Part shown: positions 44,536 through 54,420 of the stretch, piece after piece | Numbering within the stretch: position 1 is the first letter of the stretch | Layout of the letters: every line of letters begins with the position of its first letter | Assembly: GCF_014836675.1 (NCBI RefSeq) | Contig: NZ_JACSQK010000006.1 | Coordinates: 333,214-397,213 of the forward strand | Direction: 5' to 3' | Length of the DNA: 64,000 bases | Source: Comamonas avium | Lineage (GTDB): Bacteria > Pseudomonadota > Gammaproteobacteria > Burkholderiales > Burkholderiaceae_C | Notes under the pieces: generated by a model | Seen by the model: the letters and a program-made list of their open reading frames with translations, nothing else | Told to the model about the DNA's origin: nothing | Databases searched by the model: none | Translations under genes and position numbers: made by a program

Positions 44536-45834
44536 ATGATGAGTACTTCCCACGCGATCCGTCACATCCGCATCACGCCCATCGCCTTCCGTGACCCGCC
44601 GCTGCTCAATGCTGCGGGAATTCACGAGCCCTGGGCCTTGCGCTCCATCATCGAGATCGAGACCGCCTCGGGTCTGGTCGGTATCAACGAAAGCTATGGC
44701 GACCAGCCCATGCTAGATGCGCTGGCCAAGGCCGCACCGGCCTTGGTGGGCTTGTCGCCCTGGGCGCTCAACGAGATGGAGGTCCGTGTCGCGGCACTGG
44801 TCACACCACCTAAGCTCACAGCCTCCGAGTTTCTGGGCCAGCAGGTGTCGTTGGCCCCTGGCACCCATGTATCCAAGACCGTGGCCAAGGTGGTCAGCGC
44901 CTTTGAAGTGGCCATGCTGGATCTTCAAGGCCAGATGGCTCAGGCCCCCATTGTTGACCTGCTGGGCGGTGCAGCGCGCGATCGGGTGCCTTATTCGTCT
45001 TACCTGTTCTACAAGTACGCAGAGCACGTGGGCCAGCCCTACGCGCCCGACGCCTGGGGTGAAGCGCTCACGCCTGCCCAGCTCGTGACCCAGGCTCGGC
45101 GCATGATTGATCAGTATGGTTTTCAGAGCATCAAGCTCAAGGCCGGTACGCTGCCGCCCGAGCAAGAGGCCGCAGGCATTTTGGCACTGGCCGAAGCCTT
45201 CCCCGGCACACCGCTGCGCATTGATCCCAATGGCAACTGGACGGTAGAGACCAGCCTGAAGATCGTGCAGCAGTTGAAGGGTGTGCTTGAGTACTACGAA
45301 GACCCGGCCCCGGGCCTGGACGGCATGGCCGCTGTGGCGCGCGAGTGCGATATACCGCTGGCCACCAACATGGTGGTGACAGATTTTGCTGAGTTTCGCC
45401 GCAACGCCGACATGGGCTGCCCCGTGAAGATCGTCCTCAGCGACCACCACTACTGGGGTGGTCTGCGCGCTACGCAACGCCTGTCCACCTTGTGCCGCAC
45501 TTTTGATCTCGGTCTGTCCATGCACAGTAACTCCCATTTGGGAGTGAGTCTGGTGGCCATGACCCATTTGTGCGCCAGCGTGCCGTTGCTGACCTATGCC
45601 TGCGATACGCATTACCCCTGGCAGGACGAAGAGGTGGTCGAAGGTGGTCGCCTGCAGTTTGAGCAAGGCAGTTTGCGTGTGCCGACCACGCCAGGTCTGG
45701 GTGTGACGCTGGACCGCACGGCGCTCGCCCGTTTGCACGACAACTATTTGCACTGCGGTATCCGCAACCGGGACGACCTGGGGCAGATGCGCAGGTACGA
45801 CCCGGCCTTTACCGGCAAGCAACCCCGCTTTTGA
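44536..45834 (+). CDS. Glucarate dehydratase-related protein, enolase superfamily
   Basis: 432 residues (or 431 from the second ATG). Active-site residues match GudD: KxK in SIKLKAG, Asp in IDPNGNW, Glu in YYEDPAPG, Asn in LATNMVVTDF and His in LSMHSNSHLGVSL. The rest diverges enough from GudD at 37700 to suggest another aldarate stereoisomer or a related GudX-type role. It opens the rightward operon with a Bug receptor and garD. Confidence 0.88.
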   Translation: MMSTSHAIRHIRITPIAFRDPPLLNAAGIHEPWALRSIIEIETASGLVGINESYGDQPMLDALAKAAPALVGLSPWALNEMEVRVAALVTPPKLTASEFLGQQVSLAPGTHVSKTVAKVVSAFEVAMLDLQGQMAQAPIVDLLGGAARDRVPYSSYLFYKYAEHVGQPYAPDAWGEALTPAQLVTQARRMIDQYGFQSIKLKAGTLPPEQEAAGILALAEAFPGTPLRIDPNGNWTVETSLKIVQQLKGVLEYYEDPAPGLDGMAAVARECDIPLATNMVVTDFAEFRRNADMGCPVKIVLSDHHYWGGLRATQRLSTLCRTFDLGLSMHSNSHLGVSLVAMTHLCASVPLLTYACDTHYPWQDEEVVEGGRLQFEQGSLRVPTTPGLGVTLDRTALARLHDNYLHCGIRNRDDLGQMRRYDPAFTGKQPRF

Positions 45835-45887
45835 TTCCACCATCCACAGCGCAAAAAGACGCTTTTATTCAACAGGAGACAACAACC

Positions 45888-46889
45888 ATGCAACGCCGTA
45901 CTCTGATTCAGCATACCTTGGCCGCCAGCACTTTGTTGCTGGGTGCAACCGTAGTGACCACCTCTGCAATGGCCCAAAGCAGCTGGCCCACAAGCAAACC
46001 CATTACCTATGTCGTGCCATTTCCACCCGGAGGGAATACCGATACGCTGGCCCGCGTGATTGCCCAGCCACTGAACAAGGCGCTGGGCACGTCGGTCATC
46101 ATTGAAAACAAGGGTGGTGCTGGTGGCAGCGTGGGATCAGCTTTGGCGGCGCGCGCACCAGCGGACGGCTTCACCATTCTGGGTGGCACCATCAGCTCGC
46201 ACGCCATCAATGTGAGCCTGTATTCCAAGCTGGACTACGACCCGATTAAGTCTTTCACGCCGATTGCCATGATCGGTTCCGGCCCACTGGTGCTGGTCGT
46301 GCCTGCGTCCAGCCCTTACAAGACTTTGGCCGAAGTGCTGGCTGGCAGCAAGGCCAAGGCTGCGGTGGGTGGCTTGTCCTCGGCCTCTCCAGGCAGTGGC
46401 ACCTCCAACCACATGGCGCTGGAGTTGCTGGCTTACCAAACCGGCGTGAAGTTCACCCATGTGCCTTACAAGGGCAGCGGTCCAGCCGTGCAGGATGTGA
46501 TGGGTGGCCAGGTCGACATGATGTTTGACACCGGATTGGTGGTTGGGCCGCACATTCAGGCGGGCAAACTGCGTCCTATCGCTGTGACCAGTTCTAAGCG
46601 TTTGGAATCGCTGCCTGATGTACCCACGGTTGCAGAATCCGGTGAAAAGGGCTTCGACATGGGTTCTTGGCAGGCCGTTTTTGCACCTGCTGGAACCCCT
46701 AAAGCCATCGTTGATCGCCTGCATGACGAGATCTTGAAAGTTATCGCCACACCTGAGGTGCAGGCACGGCTCAAGAGCTTTGGCATGCAGCCTTCACGCA
46801 TGACGCCTGCTGAACTGGCTGAGTTTCAGAAAACCGAAGTGGCCAAGTGGGCAGCGGTGATCAAGGCGGCTGGTATCAAGGCTGACTGA
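45888..46889 (+). CDS. Bug-family periplasmic solute receptor, copy 3
   Basis: 333 residues from the ATG at 45888 with AGGAG upstream; an open frame from 45831 overlaps the preceding gene. Signal peptide with cleavage after SAMAQ. Family stretches: ITYVVPFPPGGNTDTLARV, ENKGGAGGSVGSALAA and THVPYKGSGPAVQDVMGG. Placed between two aldarate dehydratase genes, it probably delivers galactarate or a similar diacid. Confidence 0.93.
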   Translation: MQRRTLIQHTLAASTLLLGATVVTTSAMAQSSWPTSKPITYVVPFPPGGNTDTLARVIAQPLNKALGTSVIIENKGGAGGSVGSALAARAPADGFTILGGTISSHAINVSLYSKLDYDPIKSFTPIAMIGSGPLVLVVPASSPYKTLAEVLAGSKAKAAVGGLSSASPGSGTSNHMALELLAYQTGVKFTHVPYKGSGPAVQDVMGGQVDMMFDTGLVVGPHIQAGKLRPIAVTSSKRLESLPDVPTVAESGEKGFDMGSWQAVFAPAGTPKAIVDRLHDEILKVIATPEVQARLKSFGMQPSRMTPAELAEFQKTEVAKWAAVIKAAGIKAD

Positions 46890-46995
46890 TCAAGCCAAGC
46901 CATGCCATGCACGCCGGTGCCACTGCCATGAGGATGGTGACACCGGTGCGCAGGGCAGTATGTGCTGAACCCCGGATAACTGAGATGAGATCGCT

Positions 46996-48549
46996 ATGAG
47001 TACCCCCACCCCTTTTTCCATCAGCATGCATGCGGCCGACAACGTAGCCATCATCGCCAACGACGGCGGTCTGCCGGCCGGCACGGTGTTGTCCAGTGGA
47101 CAGGTTCTGGTCGATCATGTGCCACAGGCGCACAAGGTTGCGCTGGTGGACATACCTGAAGGCGGGGTGATACGCCGCTACAACGTGGTGATCGGCTACG
47201 CACTCAAACCCATCCCGGCAGGTAGCTGGGTGCATGAAAAGCTGGTGCAGATGCCCGACGCACGCTCGCTGGAAGGGTTGCCCATTTCCACAGTCAAGCC
47301 GCCTGTGCAGGCGCCGCTGGAGGGCTACACCTTTCAGGGCTACCGCAATGCCGACGGCTCGGTTGGTACGCGCAATATTTTGGCGATCACCCAGACCGTT
47401 CAATGTGTGGCTGGTGTGACCGATTTCGCTGTGCAACGCATCAAGGCAGAGCTGCTGCCCAAGTACCCGAATGTGGATGATGTGGTGGCACTGGCCCACA
47501 CCTATGGCTGTGGCGTGGCCATCGATGCACCCGATGCCGTGATTCCGATCCGAACCGTGCGCAACCTCAGCCTGAACCCGAATTTCGGCGGGGAAGTCAT
47601 GGTGGTCAGCCTGGGGTGCGAGAAACTGCAACCTGACCGCCTTCTGCCGCCGGGTAGCTTTCCCATCGTGGACGAGCGCGAGTCGGCGCTGGATGTGGTT
47701 TGTTTGCAGGACGAGGCCCATGTGGGTTTCATGTCGATGGTTGAATCCATCCTGCGCCAGGCGGAGCAACACCTGCAGCGGCTGAACGCACGCCGCCGCG
47801 AAACCGTACCCGCTAGCGAGCTGGTGGTGGGCGTGCAGTGCGGTGGCAGCGATGCGTTCAGCGGTTTCACAGCCAACCCTGCCGTGGGCTTTTGCACAGA
47901 CCTGCTGGTGCGCGCCGGCGCTTCGGTGATGTTCTCGGAAGTGACCGAGGTGCGCGATGGCATCGATCAACTGACCTCGCGTGCATCTACGCCCGAAGTG
48001 GCCGAGGCAATGATCCGCGAGATGGCCTGGTACGACAACTACCTGAACAAGGGCCGCGTGGACCGCAGTGCCAACACCACCCCCGGTAACAAAAAAGGCG
48101 GGCTGTCGAATATTGTGGAAAAAGCCATGGGCTCGATCGTCAAGTCTGGATCTGCGCCCATCACCGGCGTTTTGGCACCGGGCGAGAAGTTGCAGCAAAA
48201 AGGTCTGACCTATGCCGCAACGCCCGCGTCTGACTTTATCTGCGGCACCTTGCAACTGGCTGCAGGCATGAACTTGCACGTTTTCACTACAGGCCGTGGC
48301 ACTCCTTATGGACTGGCCGCATGCCCTGTGATCAAGGTGGCGACACGCACCGATCTGGCACGCCGCTGGCACGACTTGATGGACGTCAACGCCGGAAGGA
48401 TTGCCGAAGGCTGCGCCACGATTGAGGGCATGGGCTGGGAGCTTTTCCAACTGATGCTGGATGTGGCCAGTGGTAAGAAAAAAACCTGGGCTGAGCAGTG
48501 GAAACTGCACAACGCCTTGGTGCTGTTCAATCCAGCGCCAGTGACCTGA
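46996..48549 (+). CDS. garD: Galactarate dehydratase (UxaA/GarD family)
   Basis: 517 residues. An N-terminal SAF-like domain (about residues 10-90, [20 protein letters not shown]) is followed by the catalytic region with [54 protein letters not shown] and [19 protein letters not shown]. This fits GarD, an iron-dependent dehydratase giving 5-keto-4-deoxyglucarate from galactarate. An altronate dehydratase role is less likely given the aldarate context. Confidence 0.9.
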   Translation: MSTPTPFSISMHAADNVAIIANDGGLPAGTVLSSGQVLVDHVPQAHKVALVDIPEGGVIRRYNVVIGYALKPIPAGSWVHEKLVQMPDARSLEGLPISTVKPPVQAPLEGYTFQGYRNADGSVGTRNILAITQTVQCVAGVTDFAVQRIKAELLPKYPNVDDVVALAHTYGCGVAIDAPDAVIPIRTVRNLSLNPNFGGEVMVVSLGCEKLQPDRLLPPGSFPIVDERESALDVVCLQDEAHVGFMSMVESILRQAEQHLQRLNARRRETVPASELVVGVQCGGSDAFSGFTANPAVGFCTDLLVRAGASVMFSEVTEVRDGIDQLTSRASTPEVAEAMIREMAWYDNYLNKGRVDRSANTTPGNKKGGLSNIVEKAMGSIVKSGSAPITGVLAPGEKLQQKGLTYAATPASDFICGTLQLAAGMNLHVFTTGRGTPYGLAACPVIKVATRTDLARRWHDLMDVNAGRIAEGCATIEGMGWELFQLMLDVASGKKKTWAEQWKLHNALVLFNPAPVT

Positions 48550-48592
48550 AACGGGCAGCTGCTTGGTTAGCCGATATGGATTTTTACTATGC

Positions 48593-48620
48593 AAAAAACG
48601 CTGTTGAGGCAGCGTTTTTT
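48593..48620 (+). terminator. Terminator of the garD operon
   Basis: Stem AAAAAACGCTG / CAGCGTTTTTT with loop TTGAGG, 45 bases after garD. Confidence 0.9.
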
Positions 48621-48714
48621 GATGTAAGCCCACTTGTGACTTGATCAGATCACAGGGGCAGGCCGCTTGTTGCCCACAAACGCTGAGTAGTTCAGTACTT
48701 CCAAGTCACGTTGG

Positions 48715-49053
48715 ATGATGAAGCAGGAGATGCCCATCTTGGCACCCATCTCTGCGGTTTTGGGGATTGACCCGCTGCACTTTGCCATGATCGTGATTGT
48801 GAATCTGACCATGGCTATGGTCCCGCTACCCGTGGGTGGCTTGCTGTTTGTGACTGGCGTTGCCACGCGCACACCGGTTGCTGCCCTGACACGAGAGTTG
48901 CCCATCTTTATCGTCGCGCAACTGCTGATGCTGATGATTTTGACTTTTGTACCTGCGCTATCAACATCGTTGCCACACGCGTTTGGCTTCAATTCACAGC
49001 GCTTGCGCATCAAAAAAGCCCGGAAGTTCCGGGCTTTTTTATTTTCACAATAG
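48715..49053 (+). pseudogene. C-terminal fragment of a TRAP large permease (dctM)
   Basis: From about 48731 the translation ILAPISAVLGIDPLHFAMI, LTMAMVPLPVGGLLFVTGVA and RELPIFIVAQLLMLMILTFV parallels the last 85 residues of the intact DctM at 26468-27751, including a stretch of about 40 nearly identical bases. The first 340 residues are absent and the frame then reads into a non-homologous tail. It is the remnant of a TRAP operon next to garD. On the other strand 48645-48735 reads into a short C-terminal-like peptide that I cannot identify. Confidence 0.85.
49012..49040. terminator. Bidirectional terminator
   Basis: Near-perfect palindrome AAAAAAGCCCGGAA / TTCCGGGCTTTTTT between the dctM remnant and the convergent metI gene. 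Confidence 0.88.
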
Positions 49054-49058
49054 TTGGC

Positions 49059-49712
49059 TCAATGTCTGTGGTTGGCTTTGCGGGACAAAAATTCGCCTGC
49101 AAACTGCACGAGAGAGACCAGTGCGACCAAAATCACGATGACTTCGAACATGACCTTGGTCTCGTAGCGTTCATAACCATAGCGGATCGCCAGATCACCC
49201 AACCCTCCAGCGCCGACTGCACCCGCCATGGCCGATGCGTTGACGATGGCGATGACGCTGACTGTCATGCCTCCGATGATGCCAGGGAGTGCTTCTGGCA
49301 GCAGGACGTGGCGCACGATATGCCAGCGTTTGCAGCCCATGGCGCGCGCTGCTTCGACCAGACCGGGGTCCACGTCGCTCAGGCTGACTTGGGCAATGCG
49401 TGCATAGAACGGAATCAGGTTCACCGACAGAGGTACGACGGCTGCCCAAGTACCCAGCGTGGTGCCGACGATGCTGCGTGTCACGGGCAACAAGGCCACA
49501 AGCAAAATGATGAAAGGAATGGCACGAAAAATATTGACCGTGATAGACAGCCCCCTGTAAAAGTGCGGGCGTGCATACAAACCGCGGGGTCCCGTGACTG
49601 TGAGCACGACAGCCAGCACTAACCCCAGACTGATGGCAATCAGCGAGGCGGATGCCACCATTAGCAAGGTCTCGGCAAAAGCTTGCAAATATTTGTCAAT
49701 TGGTGCGGACAT
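49059..49712 (-). CDS. metI: Methionine-type ABC transporter permease, MetI family
   Basis: 217 residues from the ATG at 49712, which lies inside the end of metN (17-base overlap). Five membrane helices; the EAA loop reads DPGLVEAARAMGCKRWHIVR with LLPEALPGIIGG after it, typical of MetI. It forms the membrane pore for D/L-methionine or related compounds with MetN and MetQ. Confidence 0.92.
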   Translation of the reverse strand: MSAPIDKYLQAFAETLLMVASASLIAISLGLVLAVVLTVTGPRGLYARPHFYRGLSITVNIFRAIPFIILLVALLPVTRSIVGTTLGTWAAVVPLSVNLIPFYARIAQVSLSDVDPGLVEAARAMGCKRWHIVRHVLLPEALPGIIGGMTVSVIAIVNASAMAGAVGAGGLGDLAIRYGYERYETKVMFEVIVILVALVSLVQFAGEFLSRKANHRH

Positions 49713-50769
49713 AACCCAGTAATTCCAGATGGTCAGCACCCGTGGCATGGTGCAATGTTTCGAGGGACGGCAGATTTGCTACGGGCGCTGAAATCAGCAA
49801 CTGGCCCAGTGCATGGCCGTCCAGTCGGTCCAGACCTCCGTGCAACAGTGTCACCAGCGGGCCCAATGCGGCAAGGGCTTGCAACGGCAAACCTTGTGCG
49901 TGCCGGGAGCCAGCAAAGCGCAGACTGAACACGGCTCGGTCCAGCGGTTCGGTTGGTGCGCTCATTAATTGCTGTGCCAGATCGGGCGGCAGGTCTTGCT
50001 GCAAAGGGCGCAGCAACGCTTGTGTGGCTTTGGCTTGTGGCGCGCCAAAGACGCGCCAGACTTTGCCGACTTCTTGCACCTGCCCACGGTCCAGAACCAG
50101 AACGCGATCACAGATGGCGCGTATCACACCCATGTCATGCGTGATCAGCACGACGGTCAGTTTCAACTGTCGGTTGATATCGCGCAGCAGCGTTAAGATG
50201 GATTGCGTAGTTTCTGGATCAAGCGCGGATGTGGCTTCGTCACACAACAATACCTCTGGGGCATGCACCAATGCCCGCGCAATGCCGACGCGCTGTTTTT
50301 GTCCACCTGATAGCTGTGCTGGGTAGACGTTGGCTTTGTCGGTCAGTCCGACCAAGTTCAAGAGTTCGTCTACGCGACGCTTGATGAGTGCAGGGCGCTC
50401 GCCGGCCACACGCAGCGGCAGGGCAATGTTCTCAGCCACGGTCTTGGCAGAGAGCAGATTGAAATGCTGAAAAATCATGCCAATGCGGCGGCGCAGCGTG
50501 ACCAGCGCTTCTTCGTCGAGCTTGGCCGGATTGATGCCGTGCACCTGTACTTGACCGGATGTCGGCGTTTCCAGCGCGTTGATGGTTCGCAGCAGTGTGG
50601 ATTTGCCGGCACCACTTCGACCAATGATGCCGAACACTTCGCCATGGCGGATATCAAAGCTCACGGCACTCAGCGCTTCGACCAGGCCGCTATGGCCTGC
50701 ATAGGATTTACCAACGTTGTCAAAAACAATGTGCGGTGCCAATTGCACGGCAGGGGGGAGGGTGGTCAT
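49696..50769 (-). CDS. metN: Methionine-type ABC transporter ATP-binding protein, MetN family
   Basis: 357 residues. Walker A GRSGAGKST, signature LSGGQKQRVGIARA, Walker B LLCDEATSALDPET, H-loop THDMG. Residues 265-350 form the C-terminal NIL domain (SLRFAGSRHAQGLPLQALAA), which in E. coli binds methionine and inhibits transport, so feedback control is likely. It starts nine bases after metQ. Confidence 0.93.
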   Translation of the reverse strand: MTTLPPAVQLAPHIVFDNVGKSYAGHSGLVEALSAVSFDIRHGEVFGIIGRSGAGKSTLLRTINALETPTSGQVQVHGINPAKLDEEALVTLRRRIGMIFQHFNLLSAKTVAENIALPLRVAGERPALIKRRVDELLNLVGLTDKANVYPAQLSGGQKQRVGIARALVHAPEVLLCDEATSALDPETTQSILTLLRDINRQLKLTVVLITHDMGVIRAICDRVLVLDRGQVQEVGKVWRVFGAPQAKATQALLRPLQQDLPPDLAQQLMSAPTEPLDRAVFSLRFAGSRHAQGLPLQALAALGPLVTLLHGGLDRLDGHALGQLLISAPVANLPSLETLHHATGADHLELLGYVRTN

Positions 50770-50777
50770 GCAGTCAG

Positions 50778-51605
50778 TCAGAACGCTGGAATGACCGAGC
50801 CTTGGTATTTCTGCTGAATGAACTGGCGCACAGGTTCAGACTGGTAAGCGGCGACCAGCTGGCGTGTCCATGGTGCTTCTTTGTCTGCAGCGCGCACAGC
50901 AATGATGTTGACATAAGGGTTGCGCTCGCGTTTCTCCACGGCAATACCGTCGCGCGTTGCAACCAGGCCAGCTTGGTAGGCAAAACTGTTGACGATGGCC
51001 GCTGCCGCTAAGTCATCCAATGATCGTGCCAGGACAACCGAAGCTATTTCCACCAGTTCAATTTTTTGGTGCAAAGCTGTGATGTCTGCTAGTGAAGCTG
51101 TGCTGGTAAAGGGGTCGAAATCAGCGCGTAAGTTCAATACACCCTGATCACGCAGCACCACCAAGGCTCGCGTCTGGTTGCTTGGGTCGTTCGGTATGCC
51201 AACGCGAGCGCCTGCGGGTAAGTCACTTAAACGTTTGTATTTGCGTGAATAAAACGCGATCGGTGAGATATAGGTATCGCCTGCCGAAACCAGTTGATAG
51301 CCGCGTTGCTGGTTCTGATCGCGCAGGAAGGGAATGTGCTGGAAGGAGTTCACTTCCAGATCACCATTGTGTACACCCTCATTTGGGCTGATGGCCCCGC
51401 TGAGGACTACGGCTTTGACGTTCAACCCGCTCTCTTTGGCCACTTTGGTGACGACTTCCCAAATCTCTTCATCCACACCGCCCCGCACTCCCACGCGAAT
51501 CACGGGTGGTGATGCAGCAGATGCCAAAGCGAGCGATGGAAGATTGACCACTGCTGCAGGCAGCAGAAATGCTGCGGATGTACGAAGAAAGTCGCGTTTA
51601 TTCAT
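50778..51605 (-). CDS. metQ: MetQ/NlpA-family substrate-binding protein
   Basis: 275 residues from the ATG at 51605 with GGAG eight bases upstream. The signal MNKRDFLRTSAAFLLPAAVV has no lipobox cysteine, unlike E. coli MetQ, so the receptor should be soluble in the periplasm. Family motifs: GVHNGDLEVNSFQHIPFL (cf. LNxxxVDANxFQH), GARVGIPNDPSNQTRALVVL and ASVVLARSLDDLAAAAIVNSF without the usual DxAxINxNY wording. Substrate may be methionine or another organosulfur compound. Confidence 0.9.
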   Translation of the reverse strand: MNKRDFLRTSAAFLLPAAVVNLPSLALASAASPPVIRVGVRGGVDEEIWEVVTKVAKESGLNVKAVVLSGAISPNEGVHNGDLEVNSFQHIPFLRDQNQQRGYQLVSAGDTYISPIAFYSRKYKRLSDLPAGARVGIPNDPSNQTRALVVLRDQGVLNLRADFDPFTSTASLADITALHQKIELVEIASVVLARSLDDLAAAAIVNSFAYQAGLVATRDGIAVEKRERNPYVNIIAVRAADKEAPWTRQLVAAYQSEPVRQFIQQKYQGSVIPAF

Positions 51606-51653
51606 TTCTGGTGCTCCGATCAAGATAGGCAGGTAAGGGCGCCAGTATTTCAA

Positions 51654-51670
51654 GCCCCGCAGAGCGGGGC
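51654..51670 (-). terminator. Hairpin between VOC gene and metQ
   Basis: GCCCCGC-AGA-GCGGGGC, followed leftward by only a weak T-rich tract; partial termination is possible. Confidence 0.4.
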
Positions 51671-51685
51671 AACAAAGCTTTTCAA

Positions 51686-52498
51686 CTATGCAAATGCGGT
51701 GTTTGCATGAAGCGCGTGCGTTGATGTGCCAGCGGCGGGTATCCAGGTGATCGCAGCGCCGTAGCTATGTTCTAGTGAGGCTTTTTGTAGCTGAGCGGCA
51801 TGTGGGGTGTAAAGGCCAATTGCAAACGGACCTTCTCCCTGATGTGCCAGTTGTGCTGCGGCTTCGGGGGTGGCCTTGGCTGTTTCAAGCTGCAGCACCG
51901 TAGTGCCCAAGTGCAGGCTGGCAAACTCATCGACAAGATCTGGAGCGCTGTCTAAACCTAGCAAAGCTTGGTAGCGTTTCAGCGATGCGGCCAGGTCATG
52001 CACCGCGATACGCAGCTGTGCCACACCATGGACGCCATTTGCATGGTTTCGGACATCGCCCTCAGGCACACGCAGGGCACGTGGCGTGACGTCTCCGCAT
52101 AGAAATGGCAGATCAGCCGTGATCGGGCGGGCGTTTTGCCACCGCAGCTCCACGCCATCCGGGCGCAAGCGGCCGCCGTTGACAGGCGGTTGGTAAGCCA
52201 GACCCCGAGAGAGCGCCTGTGCCACGGTCTCTGTCGTGGTGCTGGGCAGCAGAGCGAAATCCACGATGCCAGGGCCAAATTGTTGAAGCTTGGGCCACCA
52301 CGGATGGTGTGCTTCTGGCGCTTTCCACGCGATCAGCTCGAAGTAGGCACCGTCGTGAAAGACAACCAGCGCGTTGTGTGTGGCGCGTCCGGGATGATCT
52401 CCACCGGGCGTGACGGTGAATCCAAGATGGCGGTAGTCGCTGATGGCTTTTTGCAAGTCATTCACAGCGATCACGATGTGGTCCAAAGGCAAGGACAT
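51686..52498 (-). CDS. VOC-family glyoxalase-like protein (PF13468 type)
   Basis: 270 residues from the ATG at 52498 with CGGAG upstream. It begins LDHIVIAVNDLQKAISDYRH and HPGRATHNALVVFHDGAYFEL, which is the Glyoxalase_3-like N-terminal module; a second module follows at about residue 155 (VHGVAQLRIAVHDLAASLKR). Function unknown. It is read in the same direction as metQNI and divergent from the receptor-monooxygenase operon. Confidence 0.85.
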   Translation of the reverse strand: MSLPLDHIVIAVNDLQKAISDYRHLGFTVTPGGDHPGRATHNALVVFHDGAYFELIAWKAPEAHHPWWPKLQQFGPGIVDFALLPSTTTETVAQALSRGLAYQPPVNGGRLRPDGVELRWQNARPITADLPFLCGDVTPRALRVPEGDVRNHANGVHGVAQLRIAVHDLAASLKRYQALLGLDSAPDLVDEFASLHLGTTVLQLETAKATPEAAAQLAHQGEGPFAIGLYTPHAAQLQKASLEHSYGAAITWIPAAGTSTHALHANTAFA

Positions 52499-52732
52499 GG
52501 TTTTTCTCCGGTTGCTGAAAACGCCAGCATGGCGTCTGCAGGCACGGAGCACAAATGCGAAAAATGTGTTTGTTTATGCGCTCGGCATCACTGCACGCAT
52601 ATCTGTTTCGCGCATATCTAACTGCGAAAACATCGCTTCAGAAAAGCGAGTGAACTTCCTTGCATTCATGGCAGCTGGTGGGGGATTTCTCTTTCCCAGT
52701 TCTTGCATTACAGCGCCGCAACGGCATGAAGG

Positions 52733-54409
52733 ATGGATGGTCTCGTGCAGAAACAAAGCAGAAGCAAACGTCAAGGTTGGTGGCTCGTAGCCATGGTCGC
52801 AGGGGTTTGGATGGCCGGTTGCACCCAGCAAAGCGCTACAGAGACTGCAGGGCGGCAGGGCGGTGCAGCGCAAGGCGGTGAGCTGGTCTATCTGGAGCAA
52901 CAGGCACACACCAACCTGTATCCCCCAGCGGGCGGCTTTTATCCCAATGGCGGCGTACTCAACCAAATCACCGACAAGCTGACTTACCAAGATCCGAAAA
53001 CGCTGGAAATTGAGCCTTGGATTGCACAGTCTTGGTCGATTAACGATAACGCCACCGAGTTCACTTTCAAGCTGCGCAGCGGCGTGAGCTTCTCGGACGG
53101 TACGCCCTTGGATGCAGCGGCCGTTGCGAAGAATTTCGACACTTATGGCTTGGGTAACAAAGCTTTGAAGTTGCCCGTGTCGGAAGTCATCAACAACTAC
53201 GAGCGCAGTGAGGTGCTGGATCCGCTGACCGTCAAGTTTTACTTCAGCAAGCCTTCTCCTGGCTTCTTGCAAGGGACGTCGGTGATTGGTTCGGGTCTGG
53301 TGTCTCTGGCCACCTTGGCACGACCTTTTGAAGAGTTGGGAGACGCCACCCGCATCATTGGCTCCGGCCCCTTTGTCGTGGAACGTGAAACGTTAGGCAA
53401 GGAACTACTGCTCAGGGCACGGGCGGATTACAACTGGGGGCCAAGCAAACATGCACACCAGGGGCGGGCGCGTCTGGACAGCATCCGCTTTGTGGTGACC
53501 CCCGAGGACAGCGTGCGCATCGGAGCGTTGCTCTCTGGGCAGGCTGGTTTGATCCGTCAAGTGCAGGCGTATGACGAAAAGCGTGTGCAGGACCAGAAAT
53601 TTCAAATTTATGCGCCTTCCACACGCGGTGTGAACAACAGCATTGCGTTCCGCCCTGACAACCCGTTGGTCGCAGATCTGCGTGTGCGCCAAGCGCTGTT
53701 GCACGGCACAAATACGGCCGAAGTGGTGCAGACACTGTTTTCTGCGAACTACCCCCAGGCGACATCGGTGGTGGCTCAATCAGCAGCGGGCTATGTGGAT
53801 CTGGCAGCACAGCTGAAGTTTGACCCTGAAAAATCGCAGCGTCTGCTGGACGAAGCAGGCTGGACGCTGGGCAACCAAGGGCTGCGACAGAAAGATGGTC
53901 AAGATCTGGTGCTGACCGCCTACGAGGCCTTGCCACAGCCGCAGAACAAAGAAACCCTGCAATTGGTGGCGCAGCAGTGGGGCAAGCTGGGTGTCAAGCT
54001 GAATGTGCTGGCTGGTGATGCGGGCAGCCGCATTGTGGATAGCCTAGACCCGGCCAAGACACCGGTAACGCCCGGAATGGTGGGCCGTGCTGACGCCGAT
54101 GTGATCAAGAGCTATTTTTACCCCAGCAATCGCAATGCGCTGCTGCAAAAGGGGGGGGTGAGCCAGAAGGTCAACAGCTTTGTGGATGACAAGCTCAACG
54201 GTTTGCTGGATGCAATTGCTGCCGAAACCGATTCCGCCCAGCGCCTGCAGCTCACCAGCGATGTACAGCGTTACCTGATTGCGCAGGCCTATGTGATTCC
54301 GATTTTTGAAGAACCACAGGCCTTTGCTGGCGCCACCTGGGTGCAGGACGTTGGTTTTGAATCCGTGGGCCGCCCCAGCTTCTACGCCACCTGGTTGAGC
54401 AAGCATTGA
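52733..54409 (+). CDS. Peptide-type ABC transporter lipoprotein receptor, copy 1 (KPN_01854-like)
   Basis: 558 residues. The N-terminus is uncertain: the ATG at 52733 touches the GAAGG site, and a GTG at 52745 has better spacing. Signal and lipobox MVAGVWMAGC anchor it as a lipoprotein. SBP_bac_5 fold: NQITDKLTYQDPKTLEIEPW, TFKLRSGVSFSDGTPLDA and DNPLVADLRVRQALLHGTN. From memory this matches the group of receptors that travel with a luciferase-like monooxygenase (KPN_01854/KPN_01858 families). The ligand is unknown. Confidence 0.88.
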   Translation: MDGLVQKQSRSKRQGWWLVAMVAGVWMAGCTQQSATETAGRQGGAAQGGELVYLEQQAHTNLYPPAGGFYPNGGVLNQITDKLTYQDPKTLEIEPWIAQSWSINDNATEFTFKLRSGVSFSDGTPLDAAAVAKNFDTYGLGNKALKLPVSEVINNYERSEVLDPLTVKFYFSKPSPGFLQGTSVIGSGLVSLATLARPFEELGDATRIIGSGPFVVERETLGKELLLRARADYNWGPSKHAHQGRARLDSIRFVVTPEDSVRIGALLSGQAGLIRQVQAYDEKRVQDQKFQIYAPSTRGVNNSIAFRPDNPLVADLRVRQALLHGTNTAEVVQTLFSANYPQATSVVAQSAAGYVDLAAQLKFDPEKSQRLLDEAGWTLGNQGLRQKDGQDLVLTAYEALPQPQNKETLQLVAQQWGKLGVKLNVLAGDAGSRIVDSLDPAKTPVTPGMVGRADADVIKSYFYPSNRNALLQKGGVSQKVNSFVDDKLNGLLDAIAAETDSAQRLQLTSDVQRYLIAQAYVIPIFEEPQAFAGATWVQDVGFESVGRPSFYATWLSKH

Positions 54410-54420
54410 GGGCCTCAATC

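Noticed and set aside
46876..48633. 585-codon minus-strand frame opposite garD
   Set aside because: His/Gln-rich antisense product with no recognisable domain; garD is certain.
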